A stretch of DNA of 64,000 nt from Vandiemenella viatica (taxonomy: Eukaryota > Arthropoda > Insecta > Orthoptera > Morabidae), in the NCBI GenBank assembly GCA_031002005.1, contig CM061919.1, forward strand, positions 15,261,687 through 15,325,686. Reading direction: 5' to 3'. Below the pieces are notes generated by a model that was not told where the DNA came from, ran no database searches, and saw only the letters and a program-made list of their open reading frames with translations. A program made the translations under genes and the position numbers. Below, piece after piece: positions 45,960 through 57,199 of the stretch; within the stretch, counting starts at the first letter, position 1, and every line of letters starts with the position of its first letter.

Positions 45960-46570
45960 CAACAGATGCTGTAGGTCTTACAGTTCGCTGCATTTTATAA
46001 ACTTGTGCTATGTATTTAATTGCAGAGAAGCATAGTGATAAATCAATTGTGCGGGGGACTGTAGGCTGTGCTTCCATTGCCTTAAAAAAAATAATCCCTG
46101 GTGATATCTATTTTGAGCACACATTTTCACCTTCATATCCTCACAATGACCTTTGAAGGTGAGAGTACGGTCGAGCATGACTACCAGGTATTTTGGTGTA
46201 TCAGAGTGGGATGGGTATTGCCCTCTCAGGTGTAACCTTCCTGGTCTCTGTGTTGCACAAATGTTAGTCACAGTCTTTTGCTTTTTCAGGGTTGGGATTT
46301 AGATGGTTGTTGTTATAGTAGTCAACTAGGTTTTCAAGTGCTGCTGTCTGTTTTATTTGCATCTCTATAAAGGTTTTATTCTGGCAGCATTGACTGTGTC
46401 ATCTGCATCGTTAAAGGAGCGAGTGATCAGTATGGTTGGCTGATCATTGGTAGAGATGTTGACCATTAATGAGGAAAGAATACTGGGTTTTGGGTGGCCA
46501 TTTTTCTGACTCTGCCATTGACTCATTTTTGTCTTCAGTGAAACAAAAATCACCTATTCTGTAACAACCA
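45960..46570 (-). pseudogene. Jockey-like LINE RT relic in the NAXD intron
   Basis: The minus strand has 'FVSLKTKMSQWQSQKNGHP', 'MVNISTNDQPTILITRSFNDADDTVNAA' (split by substitutions) and 'TPKYLVVMLDRTLTFKGHC'. This is the same domain order and wording as the 31.3-33.7 kb element (NRRF..., TND, YADD, LGVTLD). It is a short, decayed relic. Confidence 0.7.
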
Positions 46571-46589
46571 TTGAATTTCTAGATACTGT

Positions 46590-46770
46590 ATGCTTGGAAA
46601 GACTCAATTCCCACAAAATCAGAATAGCACTAGAAAGAAGAGAAATCCTTTATATTGAGAACTCAGCAAGTTCTCAGGAATGACTTTCACTTTCAGGAAT
46701 AGTAAAATAAACTTTTTGATCTGGTGCTATAGAAAGAACTTAAAAATTAAGTCAAAGTGTGTGGGGTAAC
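46590..46770 (+). pseudogene. Weak RTE LINE scrap
   Basis: CACAAAATCAGAATAGCACTAGAAAGAAGAG and later TGGTGCTATAGAAAGAAC...AAAAATTAAGTC resemble the 13.2-13.4 kb stretch. Very decayed. Confidence 0.4.
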
Positions 46771-48135
46771 CAGTATTGTAAGTCTGGTTGATTGACAGTG
46801 TGTGTGTGTTAAGTACAGAGTGTCGCTGTACGTTTAAGATGAGATGAGAAGTTGAATTCTAGCTCTTGAAACTTGCTCTTTCAAAAGACAAAAGGTTCTC
46901 CTAAGTTTTATGTTGCCAATTCAACTGACGACTAACCATCAATAGTACCATAAGCCATCACTTCATATATACTGCGGAGAGATTTTGGGATTTAATCTGG
47001 CACTTATGCACCAAAATCTCTGCTACCATATGTGCGAAGTTCAAATGAAGACTGGGTGTCAAATCATCTAACCCAGTATTGAGTATCAGATATAATCATA
47101 ACACCATAAGGACTTGAGCTAAAAGTGCTGTTGAAAATTATGCAGATAACTATAACATTAAATTAACATATTTTCATCATTACAGGTGAGGTCAGAAGTT
47201 TTTGGAAGTCACACGAATAAAAGACAGGATGGTTAATTTGTTATTGTAGAAAACAGTTAAAATTAATAGCTATAGAGGAATACAAAATTTAGACTGTATG
47301 AAATAGCAAATAGAGTACTTCTATTGTAATGGGTATGTTGAGATGATGAGATACTATTCATGTACAGTCACACTATAAGCCTGTTGAATAATTCTTGAGA
47401 GTGATTTGAGTGATAGCATTGTGTCGGGCATTTTTAATGTACCTAATACTTATCTAAACAGTTGATGCAAGTGTACTGAATGGTAACATGAATAGAGTAT
47501 TCTGCAACATAATATGTTGAGGTGGCATACTGTTTTTAATGAGATCTCATTCCTTATTCAATATGGATAGCCGTGCTTTCACTGTTTACTTCTATTTCAA
47601 GAATAATGAGTCCACTGTTTGTACACACCATACATAAGCTGACATTTAAACTAGGGATATAATATTCCAGATAATCACATCAGTATTTTAGGCTAAAAGT
47701 GCTTGTGACCATCCATGAGGACCAGATAACCTGTCAATATTTTTTCCATGCCTTGTAAATTAATTTACTAAAATTTGGCCCAAATTTTGTGTTGAATCAA
47801 CATATCAGTAAAATGAGGTTTGAAAGTTGAACAAGAGTTATCAACATAATTTCATAACTTGATCATTTTAATCACTAATTTATTAAAAATTGATATGAAT
47901 AATGGCATTATTATCAAGAATAAAAGTAAATAAAAAATATATATATATGATATAAATAATTTAGAAAGGTGTACAGGTTGTAAATTATGTATAGCTGTGC
48001 CAGTGCCTTTACCAGAACTGCCCACATGTTCCACTGGACGTCTTTGTATTCAGTTGTAAATATTTCAACTGGATGAGGGCTTATGCCAGACATTATTAAA
48101 TTGATTCTATTACAGAACAATTAATTAGTGAACAC

Positions 48136-48162
48136 TTTTTTTTTTTTTTTTTTTTTTTTTTT
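48136..48162. repeat. 27-base T-run
   Basis: A pure T homopolymer. It may be the poly(A) tail of a minus-strand retroposed sequence, but nothing recognisable adjoins it. Confidence 0.8.
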
Positions 48163-49952
48163 GTCAGCTAGTTGTCTCATTGATACATAAAGTAAGTTAT
48201 CAGTATGTACAGTTCTGTTGAAATAGTTTATGTTTGCTCAGTCTTTGCAAACGCCTACACAAATTCCAAAATTTTCTATTTTTACCTCTGTATCATAGAT
48301 GAAATATGATACAATCTGGGATCAAAAGTATCCTATATGTTAGTTTTCAACTAATTTGTGGACAAACTTCAAAAATTTTCAATTGAGAACTTTGTAACTT
48401 ATTGAGATAAAAGTATCCTCCTATCTGTTAATCTATGACATAAACTGTGTGAAGTTTCATTAAAATATTTATATTAGTTTTTGTGTAATGCATGGACAGA
48501 TACCCAAAATATACAATTTTGGCCTCCATGTCATTGGTAACAATGTTACTAACTGAAATAAAAAGTATCCTATGGTGCAACCAATAATAATGTTTTCACT
48601 GTATACAGTTTTACTTAAATCGGTCTGTTAGTTTTCATATGCTGCATAGGCATGAGGACAGACAACACTTCCAAATTTTATAGTTTTAGCTTTTTGATAA
48701 TTTCAATGCTTTTAAACTCAAATGGTGCCAAGAAACAGTTATACATCAGAAATTATTGTTAATGTTCAATGGGGAGTCCTGTGTAGGCAAAAAGATCAGC
48801 TCAGTAACACACTAAGAATTAGGTAATATCTGTTCATCAATTCAGGAGAATATCCCATTTGTATGTCAGCTTCATTCATTCCAAATTGTGCAAGAAATTA
48901 AGCATAATAATTTTGTTCCATGTGAACATGTTATCTAGTTTGAGCAAATGGACAGTTGTTGTGGACCTTGAGTGGCAGATCAATCATACATCAATTTATA
49001 TGGTTCCGGGAATAAACAAAACTTGCATTACTGCAGTGTAATTGCAAGTCAACTGCACATCAAGCGTATGCACAGCTCCCATGTCATCATTATCAAGGGT
49101 CATTTGTCAGCCTGGTGAGCCCAGCTGACTAGCTGTTTCACTGTTTTGCCAATCTTCAGCCTTGATTGTAGTGTTGTTGTTCAGGTATACCCTATGCTGC
49201 CATCATGCCACCCTTTGGCCGGGAGCATGCCAAGGTGGATGGTAGGAGGCAATCGTACACCAGCTTCCACTTTTCTTTTCTTTTTTTTTTTTCACGAAAA
49301 AGTTTACTATTGAAAGTTATTTAAGTACGTCTACAAGAATTTTGTCCTCCTCAATTGCAAATGGTTCCAATAGAAAAAGGTGACTGTGCACAGGATCAAA
49401 ATATACATGGACCTTTGTGACAAACAGTATTGCAGTGATTAATATTCGCTATAGTGACTGCCCTAACTGTCTCAGTCTCCTGGTGTTCCTTATGCTTATG
49501 TCACTGCATTAGGACTTGACACAAATATCCTGGATTGTTGCTACAAATAGTGGGAAGATTTCATAACTGCTTAGAAGAACATATAATGGAATCTAATCCA
49601 AACACTGACCAATAAATGTCATTCTTGTATGTACTGTGTGATAAAATTAGTAATAAGTAAAATACAATTATTCACCCTGTTTTCACAAATAGTCTTATCA
49701 GTGCTGCAGCACACTTTATGCATTTTGCCAGATGAATAAGTAACTAATGCACTGTATTAGGCAACAATTAACACATTAATGTTAAATTTAAAACAGAAAT
49801 TACTCGCTTAGTAGCAAATGTTAATCTACTTTAAATATTGGAGTTGTACTTTGTTTACTGTTGTTAGTGTACGTGCAGTATTTCTTGGTTTCTAAAACAT
49901 GCGCAATTAGTATGCAATGGCTGTGAAGTAAGTTGCTTCTTTTTTTTTACAG

Positions 49953-50637
49953 CCCAGAACTAATTGTGCACCCTCTGCTGGATGCCCCCGATGCTGCCAG
50001 CAAAGTATTGCCCTGGCTAGACCGTCTGCATGTATTAGTTGTTGGTCCTGGGCTCGGCCGAGAAACGTCAACTCTTAGTGTGGTTGCAGAAATAATGAAG
50101 GCATGGCGAAATGCAGCTAAGCCTCTTGTTGTTGATGCAGATGGCCTTTTCCTGATAGGAAAGTTCCCTGATCTTGTTCGTAATTATCCTGGACTCCTAG
50201 TGATAACTCCAAATGCAGTAGAGTTCCCACGTTTATTGAATGAAGTGATGAAGGAGACCAGCTCATCTCAAGATGAAATAGTGAAATATGCAAAATCTCT
50301 AGCTAAAGAACTGGGCACAAAGTCGGTGGTTTTGCGTAAGGGAAAAGAAGACATTATTGCTTCGGGTGATGGCCATGTAATTTTTGTGAAAGGTGGGGGT
50401 TCACCACGCCGTGCTGGAGGGCAAGGAGATTTACTTTCAGGATCACTGGCTACCTTCTTGTTCTGGGCTTCACTGGCTGATACAAACAAAAGGGCAGGTG
50501 CAACAGCAGCTTATGCTGCCTGTAGGCTTGTGCGCGAGTGCAATTCTCGAGCTTTCTTGGAGAAAGGCAGAGGAGCGCTTGCCACTGACATGTTGGCTTA
50601 TTTACATATTGAGTTTAATCGTTTGTTTGAAAGTTAG
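49953..50637 (+). CDS. NAXD: NAXD coding exon 2: C-terminal YjeF_C kinase-like domain
   Basis: This exon begins after the acceptor TTTTTTTTACAG (AG at 49951-49952) and runs to TAG at 50635-50637, encoding residues 117-344. Together with exon 1 it gives 345 codons including the stop, close to the usual ~340-350 residue animal NAXD. Visible family motifs, in order: 'GPGLGR' (~148-153), 'VVDADGL' (~176-182), 'TPNAVEFPRLL' (~202-212), 'VLRKGKEDII' (~243-252), and the glycine-rich nucleotide/anion-hole segment 'GGGSPRRAGGQGDLLSG' (~264-280). In the last, the Asp of GQGD (about residue 276) is the expected catalytic base of the ribokinase-like fold. All key motifs are intact, so the gene looks functional. 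It is odd that the whole domain from the Pro-Glu-Leu start to the stop lies in one exon; my recollection is that vertebrate NAXD splits it over several. An A-rich tract follows 85 bp after the stop. Confidence 0.95.
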
Positions 50638-50736
50638 ATTTATTTCTTTATGTTTTGAGATGTGTTCATAAATCAAAGCGATGATTATTACAATTTTTTA
50701 TTACAAATTAATTCAAATTACCAAAAAAAAAAAAAA

Positions 50737-50742
50737 AATAAA
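50737..50742 (+). terminator. AATAAA polyadenylation signal downstream of NAXD
   Basis: AATAAA lies 100 bp after the NAXD stop, inside an A-rich run (50723-50738 is nearly pure A). It is the first canonical signal after the stop, so a short 3'UTR of ~100-130 bases is likely. The adjoining A-run could instead be genomic poly(A) of retroposed origin. Confidence 0.6.
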
Positions 50743-50954
50743 GAAATGAAATATAAAAGAAAAGAACATCTTAATTTTCAGTTACCTGCTCATAATTAAA
50801 GATAGCATGAACTTTCTGTTGAACCTGTAAATGTTTGTAGATACAATTTTTAGTTTTTCTGTAGTGTTCAAGTTTTCTGGAGGAAAATTTTGCTGCAATA
50901 TTTTGAAATCTGGTAATTAAGGTTATTGGAATAAAAAATTAGAATAGCGATATG

Positions 50955-51716
50955 TACCACCATTTACCTTAGATGATGGTTGTGTGAAACGAACACATAA
51001 GACACAAATGACATTGAAATTATCGTGTTTTAGACCTTTGTGAACTAGAGAATGTTGTGGAGGGTGGGTGTTGAAGGAGACTGTCCCACACAGTGACTGT
51101 TAGCCAGGAACATGATGGAGGTAAATACAGACAGAGGAGGGGGAAAGGGATAGTGATTTAATGCTGATATCCAAGCAACTCAAAATATTAAAACTGATCT
51201 CTGGTGGGTGCAAAATAATATAATAAAATATTAAGAATGTAAATATAAATAAACAAAAATAAATAACAAATGGGACACAAGGCAACTACCTGCTCTAAAT
51301 TTAAAATAATACCCCAGCCATTATTCTCCCTCCCTCCCCCCTCTCTACATCCTCTTCTTATTTCCAACCCTCTATCTAAATTGAACCACCACCAACCTGA
51401 AAAGACAATTTCATAGATTCTTTGGTTTAATTTTTTATTTATTTGTTTTTGCCGATTTATATATATGTTTTAAAGATTATTTTGTTCTTTTCACCCACCA
51501 GAGATTAGTTTTGATATTTTGCAATGTTAGTTATTAGCTTTAAATTGCTACACCTCTCCATGTCTTCTGTTTGAATTTACCCCTTTCCTTGACCACCCAC
51601 CCTCCACAATGATCTCTAGTTGACTGAGAGCTAAACCCCAGAAATTTTCATGTGATTTGTTTTTGTTTGTTTTGTGTGTTCATGCCACACAGCCATCATC
51701 TAAGGTAATCAGTGGT
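50955..51716. mobile_element. Foldback element just downstream of NAXD
   Basis: TTACCTTAGATGATGGTTGTGTG (left) mirrors CACACAGCCATCATCTAAGGTAA (right). Further inside, TTGTGGAGGGTGGG mirrors CCCACCCTCCACAA, and ACTGATCTCTGGTGGGTG mirrors its complement at ~51500. The arms span ~330 bp with a C/T-rich centre. No gene is present. Confidence 0.65.
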
Positions 51717-52125
51717 TCATTTCCCTATCCCAATTTGTATTCTTTTTTGCTACTTAACATCTATTATTTTGTTGTTACCATTAAGGTTATTGAGATTAAA
51801 ACTCTTATTGCATACAAAATTAAATTAGAGATTGTTTTCAAAACTCTTAAATGGTAGGAAATGTTTTATTTTGTTGTTTGGTGTGTGTACGGGTGGTGTC
51901 ATATTGTTACTAAAAAGGTGACATCTGCTGGTTTTGCTGATTTTTTTTATGATTTATTATCTTTTATTGGAAAAACAATAAAAGTGTATTTTCCAAGGGA
52001 TCAATATTTTTGTGTGTCCCTACATATATTCATTAAGTTCATATCATTATCCAATTCTTAAAATATCTGTTTGGTCTATTTTTTTTTCTTGTTTTTTTTT
52101 TTTCTTATGTATGTTGTTAATCTTA

Positions 52126-52309
52126 TATCCCGGCTACATGCTCCGTCTTGCATGTGCAGTGAAAAATCTTTAGCAAGTCAACGAATTCACAAGCCGCTCT
52201 TTCGAGTTCGCATGTGCTACTGTGTTGCTATCCAGACGCTCCGTCTTGCATGCACAAAATAGTTTGTGCAGGTAAGAGCGCACGCAAGATGGAGCGTGTA
52301 GCCGGGGCA
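52126..52309. mobile_element. Small MITE with TTA duplication (Harbinger-like?)
   Basis: The ends TATCCCGGCTACATGCTCC and, in reverse complement, TGCCCCGGCTACACGCTCC are imperfect inverted repeats extending through TCTTGC. TTA flanks both sides (52123-52125, 52310-52312), as for PIF/Harbinger. The motif GCTCCGTCTTGCATG occurs twice inside. Confidence 0.6.
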
Positions 52310-52914
52310 TTACAGTGGCATTGTTCTCAGTTAGCAGTGGTACTACAGGAACATTGCATGACAACATTGATGATTTTTAAATATACCCCACTTGAATGTA
52401 ATGCATTGTCTACTGCAGAACTTTACTGCAACAATTGCTGAATTGAGACATGCAGCAGCATGTGCGCACTGTAGTAAACTACAATTAAAAACATCTGCTA
52501 TATGTTTCAATCATGAATTATAGATATTAATTAAATGGCTGCCAATGAATACAAATTTAATGTATGTAACTGTGATAAGTAAAATTTTACTGGCTGTGAA
52601 TAAAAACAATATGTCATGTTGAGAAATCAAATACACTAGAGAATTATTTTTACCAGTAACTTTCATTGATGTAATAGACCAGTTTGTTATTCCAAGAAAA
52701 CCTCATTATTCAATTCAATTACTGAAATAATAATTTAAAAAAGTGAATATTAAAAGCAGATTTTGCATTTCATGGTTGGTGGATGAATGGAAAAGAAATA
52801 CTAAAATGAGCAATTTTTTCAATATATATAGTAAAATCTTTAAAAATTAATTTCACTTTTTAAAACAGTGTACATGTTATATGTATGGAAAGCTCTCGGG
52901 TGACTAGCCGAGTT

Positions 52915-52990
52915 AAAGAAGTGTTGTTATTACACAATATTACGGTGATCTCATTTGTTGTCGCCATCTTCTGGTAGATGGTGGCAATGA
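52915..52990 (-). repeat. Penelope-type terminal scrap with decayed hammerhead-like core
   Basis: On the minus strand the order is CAGAAGATGGCGAC, spacer, GTAATATTGTGTAATAAC. This parallels the 45.18 kb copy (CTGAAGATGGCGAC ... GAAATATTGTG), with the core bases mutated. There is no inverted partner. Confidence 0.45.
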
Positions 52991-52999
52991 ATGTTCAGT

Positions 53000-53125
53000 C
53001 CTGGCATTCAATCTTTAGTCCAACCATTTTCTTCTCCGTTTTCCATAATTTCCCAAAATACTGTCAAATGTCAGGCTTAGTTTTCCATATAGCCTATTAC
53101 AAATTTCCTTCCTATTCTTTGTCCA
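53000..53125 (+). repeat. Decayed SINE-like scrap
   Basis: TTTTCCATAATTTCCCAAAATACTGTCAAATG ... CCTTCCTATTCTTTGTCC resembles the body of the 36.6 kb copy. Weak. Confidence 0.35.
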
Positions 53126-53837
53126 CCATATTCTGCCAGCTATAATTCTCAGTGTCAGTGAGATACCCCTAATTACAAATAAATACATGAATTTATTTTT
53201 ATAACAATAATGAGAAGTAAAATGCTTTTAGACAATGAAAATGAGAAAAGATGGAGAAAATATATGAACAGTTACCAGGAGAGTAGCAAAATGCACAAAA
53301 ATATGAATATGCTATGCAATTTTTTGTTATGAAGCCTTATTTGCGTTAACAAAAGAAACACAAGGAAATAGGATATGCTTCTCAATATATAACTAATATC
53401 ATAATTGGCTATTGTAACATGGCGGCAGTGGGGAAATGATATGAATTACACAGTAATCAACTGTGGTAGAGTATTATCAGTGGAAATATGGGTACCTAAT
53501 AATATTAACAAAAATACTGTAGTAAATAAGTAGAATATATATTTCATAATGAAAATGGTGAAAATATATATTGACTAGCTGACCTGGCAATGCTTCACTA
53601 TAGCTAGACTTAAGAACACATATAGATTAAATGATTACATTTGAAAGTTTGTATTTAATAAAAATTAGATATTTATGTTTAAGTTTTATTTACTGTTTCA
53701 TTCCATTTCAAGTTTATTGCAGTGGTCTTGGATATGCAATGTTTTTGGCGATTCCAATCAGTATATATACAAAAAAATCTGAGTTTTGGAGATATTTGCT
53801 ACACAGATAAAAATTGCACATGTAAATCAGTCTCTTT

Positions 53838-53866
53838 TGTGTGCGTGTGTGTGTGTGTGTGTGTGT
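53838..53866. repeat. GT microsatellite at the RTE 3' end
   Basis: A run of GT dinucleotides with one GC interruption sits exactly where the RTE poly(T) (reverse complement of the tail) would be expected. Confidence 0.9.
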
Positions 53867-54055
53867 CATCAGTCTCTCGACTGGTTTGATGCAATCCTCC
53901 ATCCCTTCTATCTTGCGCTAACCTCTTCTTCTCTACATATCCCTTACAGCCCACATCCTCAATTATCTGCTTCATATATTCTAATCTCTGTCTTCCTCTA
54001 CAGTTCTAACCTTCGACTGTTCCCTCAACCAGCAAATTAACCAATCCAGCATGTC

Positions 54056-56879
54056 TCAAAATGTAACCTCCCATCCTGTCTCTTCTTTCTGGAAGCTTCT
54101 TCCACAAATTGTTTCCTCACTCATCATTTCCAAAAATCGTCCATTTCTTACGTTGTCTGTCCACTTAATTTTCATCATTCTTCTGTAGCACCACATTTCA
54201 AACGCTTCAATTTTCTTTCTTTCCGGTATTCCTAAAGTCCATGTATCGCTACCGTAAAGTGCTGTGCTCCACACATAGAGTTTTATAAAGTTCTTTCTAA
54301 TTCCTAGATCAATATTTGAAACTAAAAGATTGCTCTTTTTCATGAAGGCTCTTTTTGCTAGTGCTATTCTGCTTTTAACATCATTCCTGCTTCGGCCATC
54401 GGTTGTAATTTTGCTTCCCAAGTAACAGAACTCACTTACTTCTCCTATTGCATCCAATCCTATTTTTATATGTAATCTACTGTTATTGGTATCATTTCTG
54501 CTACATTTAATCACTATATTTATATTCAGTCAAAAATCTTCCTTCAGTATTTTGTTCATGCCATTCAGTAAATTCTAAATATCCTCAGCCAGTGGCGGAT
54601 CAAGGGGGAGGCTAGGGGGCTGAAGCCTCCCCTCCCCCCCCCAAAGCACCAAGGTCACCCCCAACGACATGTATTTTGGGGACCTTCTTTTTTTTTCTAC
54701 TGTTTTCATAAGGGCGGCAATCAGATTTCTGTCGGTGAACCCCTCCTTCCCCGAGTCAAGCCCCCCCCCCCCCCAAAACAAAATCCTGGATCCGCCACTG
54801 TCCTCAGCCCTTTATGCTCACACGACAGTGTCATCAGCAAATCGTAGCATACTGATTTCTTCTCCCTGAACACTTATGCCAAATGGAAATTTTTCTTTTA
54901 CTTTCTTTATTGCTTCCTCTACATACAAGTTGAATATTAATGGGGATAGACTACAACCTTGTCTCACACCCTTTTTAACTGATACATGTCTCTCATGAAT
55001 ATCTACTTTTATTATAGCCACTTGATTCTTATACAGTTTATAGAGTATTCTTCTATCTTGATGCTTTAAACCTGACTTCTTTAAAATTTGAATACCTTGT
55101 CCCACCTACCATTATCAAAGACTTTTTCAAAATCAACAAATGCCATAAAAGTATCTTTGTTTTTCTTGATCCGCCCTTCAAGTATTAATCTTAAAACCAG
55201 TATTGCTTCCCTTGTACCATGATTTTTCCTAATCCCAAACTGATCTTCGCCTATTATCTCTTCTACTACCCGTTCCATTCTTCTGTATATTATTATGGTC
55301 AATAATTTTGAAGCATTTGGTGTTAGACTAATGGTGCCGATAATTCTCACATTTGTCGGCTTGTGCTTTCTTTGGAAGTGTGAAGATGATATTTTTATTA
55401 AAATCAGTTGGAATTTCTCCTGTTTCATAACTTTTTTATATCAGCTTGAATAATCTTTCGATTCCTTCTTCTCCTATATATTTAAGAAGTTCTGCAGTGA
55501 TCTCATCAATTCCAACTGCCTTATTTGCTTTCAAGTCATTCAGAGCTTTATTAAATTCTGTCCTCAAAACAGGATCTCCTAAGTCATCAATGTTGACATC
55601 GCCTTCCCTTTCCATTACGCTATTTTTCAAATCATCCCCATCATACAGTTACCTTCCATCTGTTAACTCTATCATCTGAGCTTAAAAGAGGTTTCCTATT
55701 GGCAGCTTTAATGTTCCCATCTCTTTTCTTCAATTTTCCAAAATTCTGTTTGATCTTCCTATAAGCAACATCTACTTTATCTATGACCATATCCTTCTAT
55801 ACTTCTTCACACTTTTCTTCTAGCCATTTTTCTTTGCTTTTTTAAATTTCTGTTTATTTGATTTCTGAATTGCCTATATTTCTCTCTTCCTGCTTCATCC
55901 TGAGCATTTTTGTACCTTCTCCTCTGATCCATCAGTGTCAAAATTTCTTCTGTGATCCGAGGGTTTTGGGCAGCTTGTTCCCTAAAGCCTAATGTTTCAT
56001 TACCAGCTTTCTTTATTTCGGTCTTTAATGCATTCCATTCATACTCGGTTGAGCTCCTTTCAGTGTTGCCTCTTAAGACCTAAGTCTACCATTTCTGCAA
56101 ATTTTTCTCTCATATCAGATTGTTTCAGTTTATTCACATCCAGTCTGTTCTACTTATATTGCTTCCTTTTTTTGCTTGAATTTCAGCCTGATTTCTAGCT
56201 GATATCTGCCTGTATCCCTGGGCGTTTCCAGGTGTATATCCTTCTTGTATGGTTCTTAAAGTGTGTTTGCCACTACTAGCTTATATCTTTCACAAAATTC
56301 AAGCAACCTGCTTCCTCGCTCATTTCTTTCTCCTAGACAAAAACTTCCTACAGAATTCCACTTTTCCATCTCCCATTATTGCATTCCAATCACCCATGAT
56401 TATTAGATTTTCCTCCCCCTTCACATATTCGATTAATTCTTCAATTTCAATGTATATTTTCTTTATTTCGTTGTCTTGTTCCTCTGACGTTGGCATATAC
56501 ACTTGTACTAAAGTGGTTTCTAACCTCATCAAAATAATCCTGTCACTAAACTGCATTTCCCTACTCTCTTACAAATCCTACACCAGTGGCTCCATTGACA
56601 GCTTGTGTGCTAATTATCATGTGTTCCACGGACCAGAAATCCTGTGCGTCCTTCCATTTAATCTGACTAATCCCAACAACATTTAACTTGAGTCATTCAA
56701 ATTTCCATTTTTAAGTTTTCTAACCTACCTGCCCTATTCACACTTCTAACATTCCACACTCCGACTCGTAGAATGTTTCTATCCATTCTGATGACTCCTC
56801 CCTGAGTAGTCCCCAAGTGGATATCCGATTGGGGGACTATTTTACCCCCAGAATATTTTACCCAGGAAGAAGCCATCAA
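54056..56879 (-). pseudogene. RTE endonuclease-reverse transcriptase, multiply broken
   Basis: On the minus strand from 56.9 kb downward: 'LRVGVWNVRSVNRAGRLENLK' (endonuclease start), 'VQVYMPTSEEQDNEIKKIY', 'ENLIIMGDWNAIMGDG', then RT blocks 'LKANKAVGIDEITAELLK', 'GTISLTPNASKLLTIIIYRRM', 'EDQFGIRKNHGTREAI', 'AFVDFEKVFD', 'GVRQGCSLSPLIFNLYVEE' and 'LRFADDTVV' (catalytic FADD). After the MITE come 'VSEFCYLGSKITTDGRSRN' and 'EAFEMWCYRRMMKIKWTD'. It is the enzyme type annotated as endonuclease-reverse transcriptase of RTE LINEs. Several frameshifts are present. Confidence 0.8.
54590..54800. mobile_element. hAT MITE, 211 bp
   Basis: The ends CAGTGGCGGATC / GATCCGCCACTG form a 12 bp inverted repeat flanked by the 8 bp duplication TCCTCAGC (54582-54589, 54801-54808). 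It interrupts the RTE reverse transcriptase reading just after the catalytic 'FADDTVV' segment. Internal runs of C dominate. Confidence 0.9.
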
Positions 56880-57199
56880 GATATATGTAATTTGAGAGGA
56901 TACCCTTTGGGTCTTTACTGCAGTGGTCCCGTTGCCTTCTGCATCCCCATGCCATTGATCATTTCTGATTCATCTGATTTTAGGGGCCGTTTTCAACCCC
57001 AAGGGCAAGATGGTGCCCTGGACTGCTCCCCACTGTTCCGCCCTCCTTTTGGAGGCCGGTGGCAAGCAGTGGGTGACTCCTTATACCGTCAATCATTCAT
57101 TCGCCAGACTCATCCGTGCAAACAGGGTGCACCACATGAAGGAGAGGTTGATATTTGTTTGGAAACGACTAGTATAGTCTCTCCCAAACCCTTACACCC

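Larger units (their letters stand above)
34566..49952 (+). other. NAXD intron (GT...AG), 15.4 kb, repeat-filled
   Basis: The intron starts GTAATTC and ends in a T-rich tract plus ACAG. It interrupts codon 117 (phase 2). It carries a MITE (37567-37910), a minus-strand CR1-like relic (~38060-39505), a ~2.3 kb tandem array (41380-43665), an inverted-repeat element (44108-44850), a Penelope-type hairpin (45042-45249), a minus-strand jockey-like RT relic (~45960-46570) and a small RTE relic. The stretches 39510-41200 and 46770-49950 contain no coding signal that I can recognise. Confidence 0.9.
53838..57190 (-). mobile_element. RTE-like LINE inserted in the Helitron
   Basis: The element's 3' end (GGATGGAGGATTGCATCAAACCAGTCGAGAGACTGATGA type, split by variants) lies at ~53868, followed not by poly(A) but by a GT/CA microsatellite (53838-53866). 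The 5' region reaches ~57190, where Helitron tandem units resume. It carries an endonuclease-RT frame and a hAT MITE. Three shorter relics of the same family are at ~7.2-7.6, 13.06-13.62 and 15.74-16.35 kb. Confidence 0.75.
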
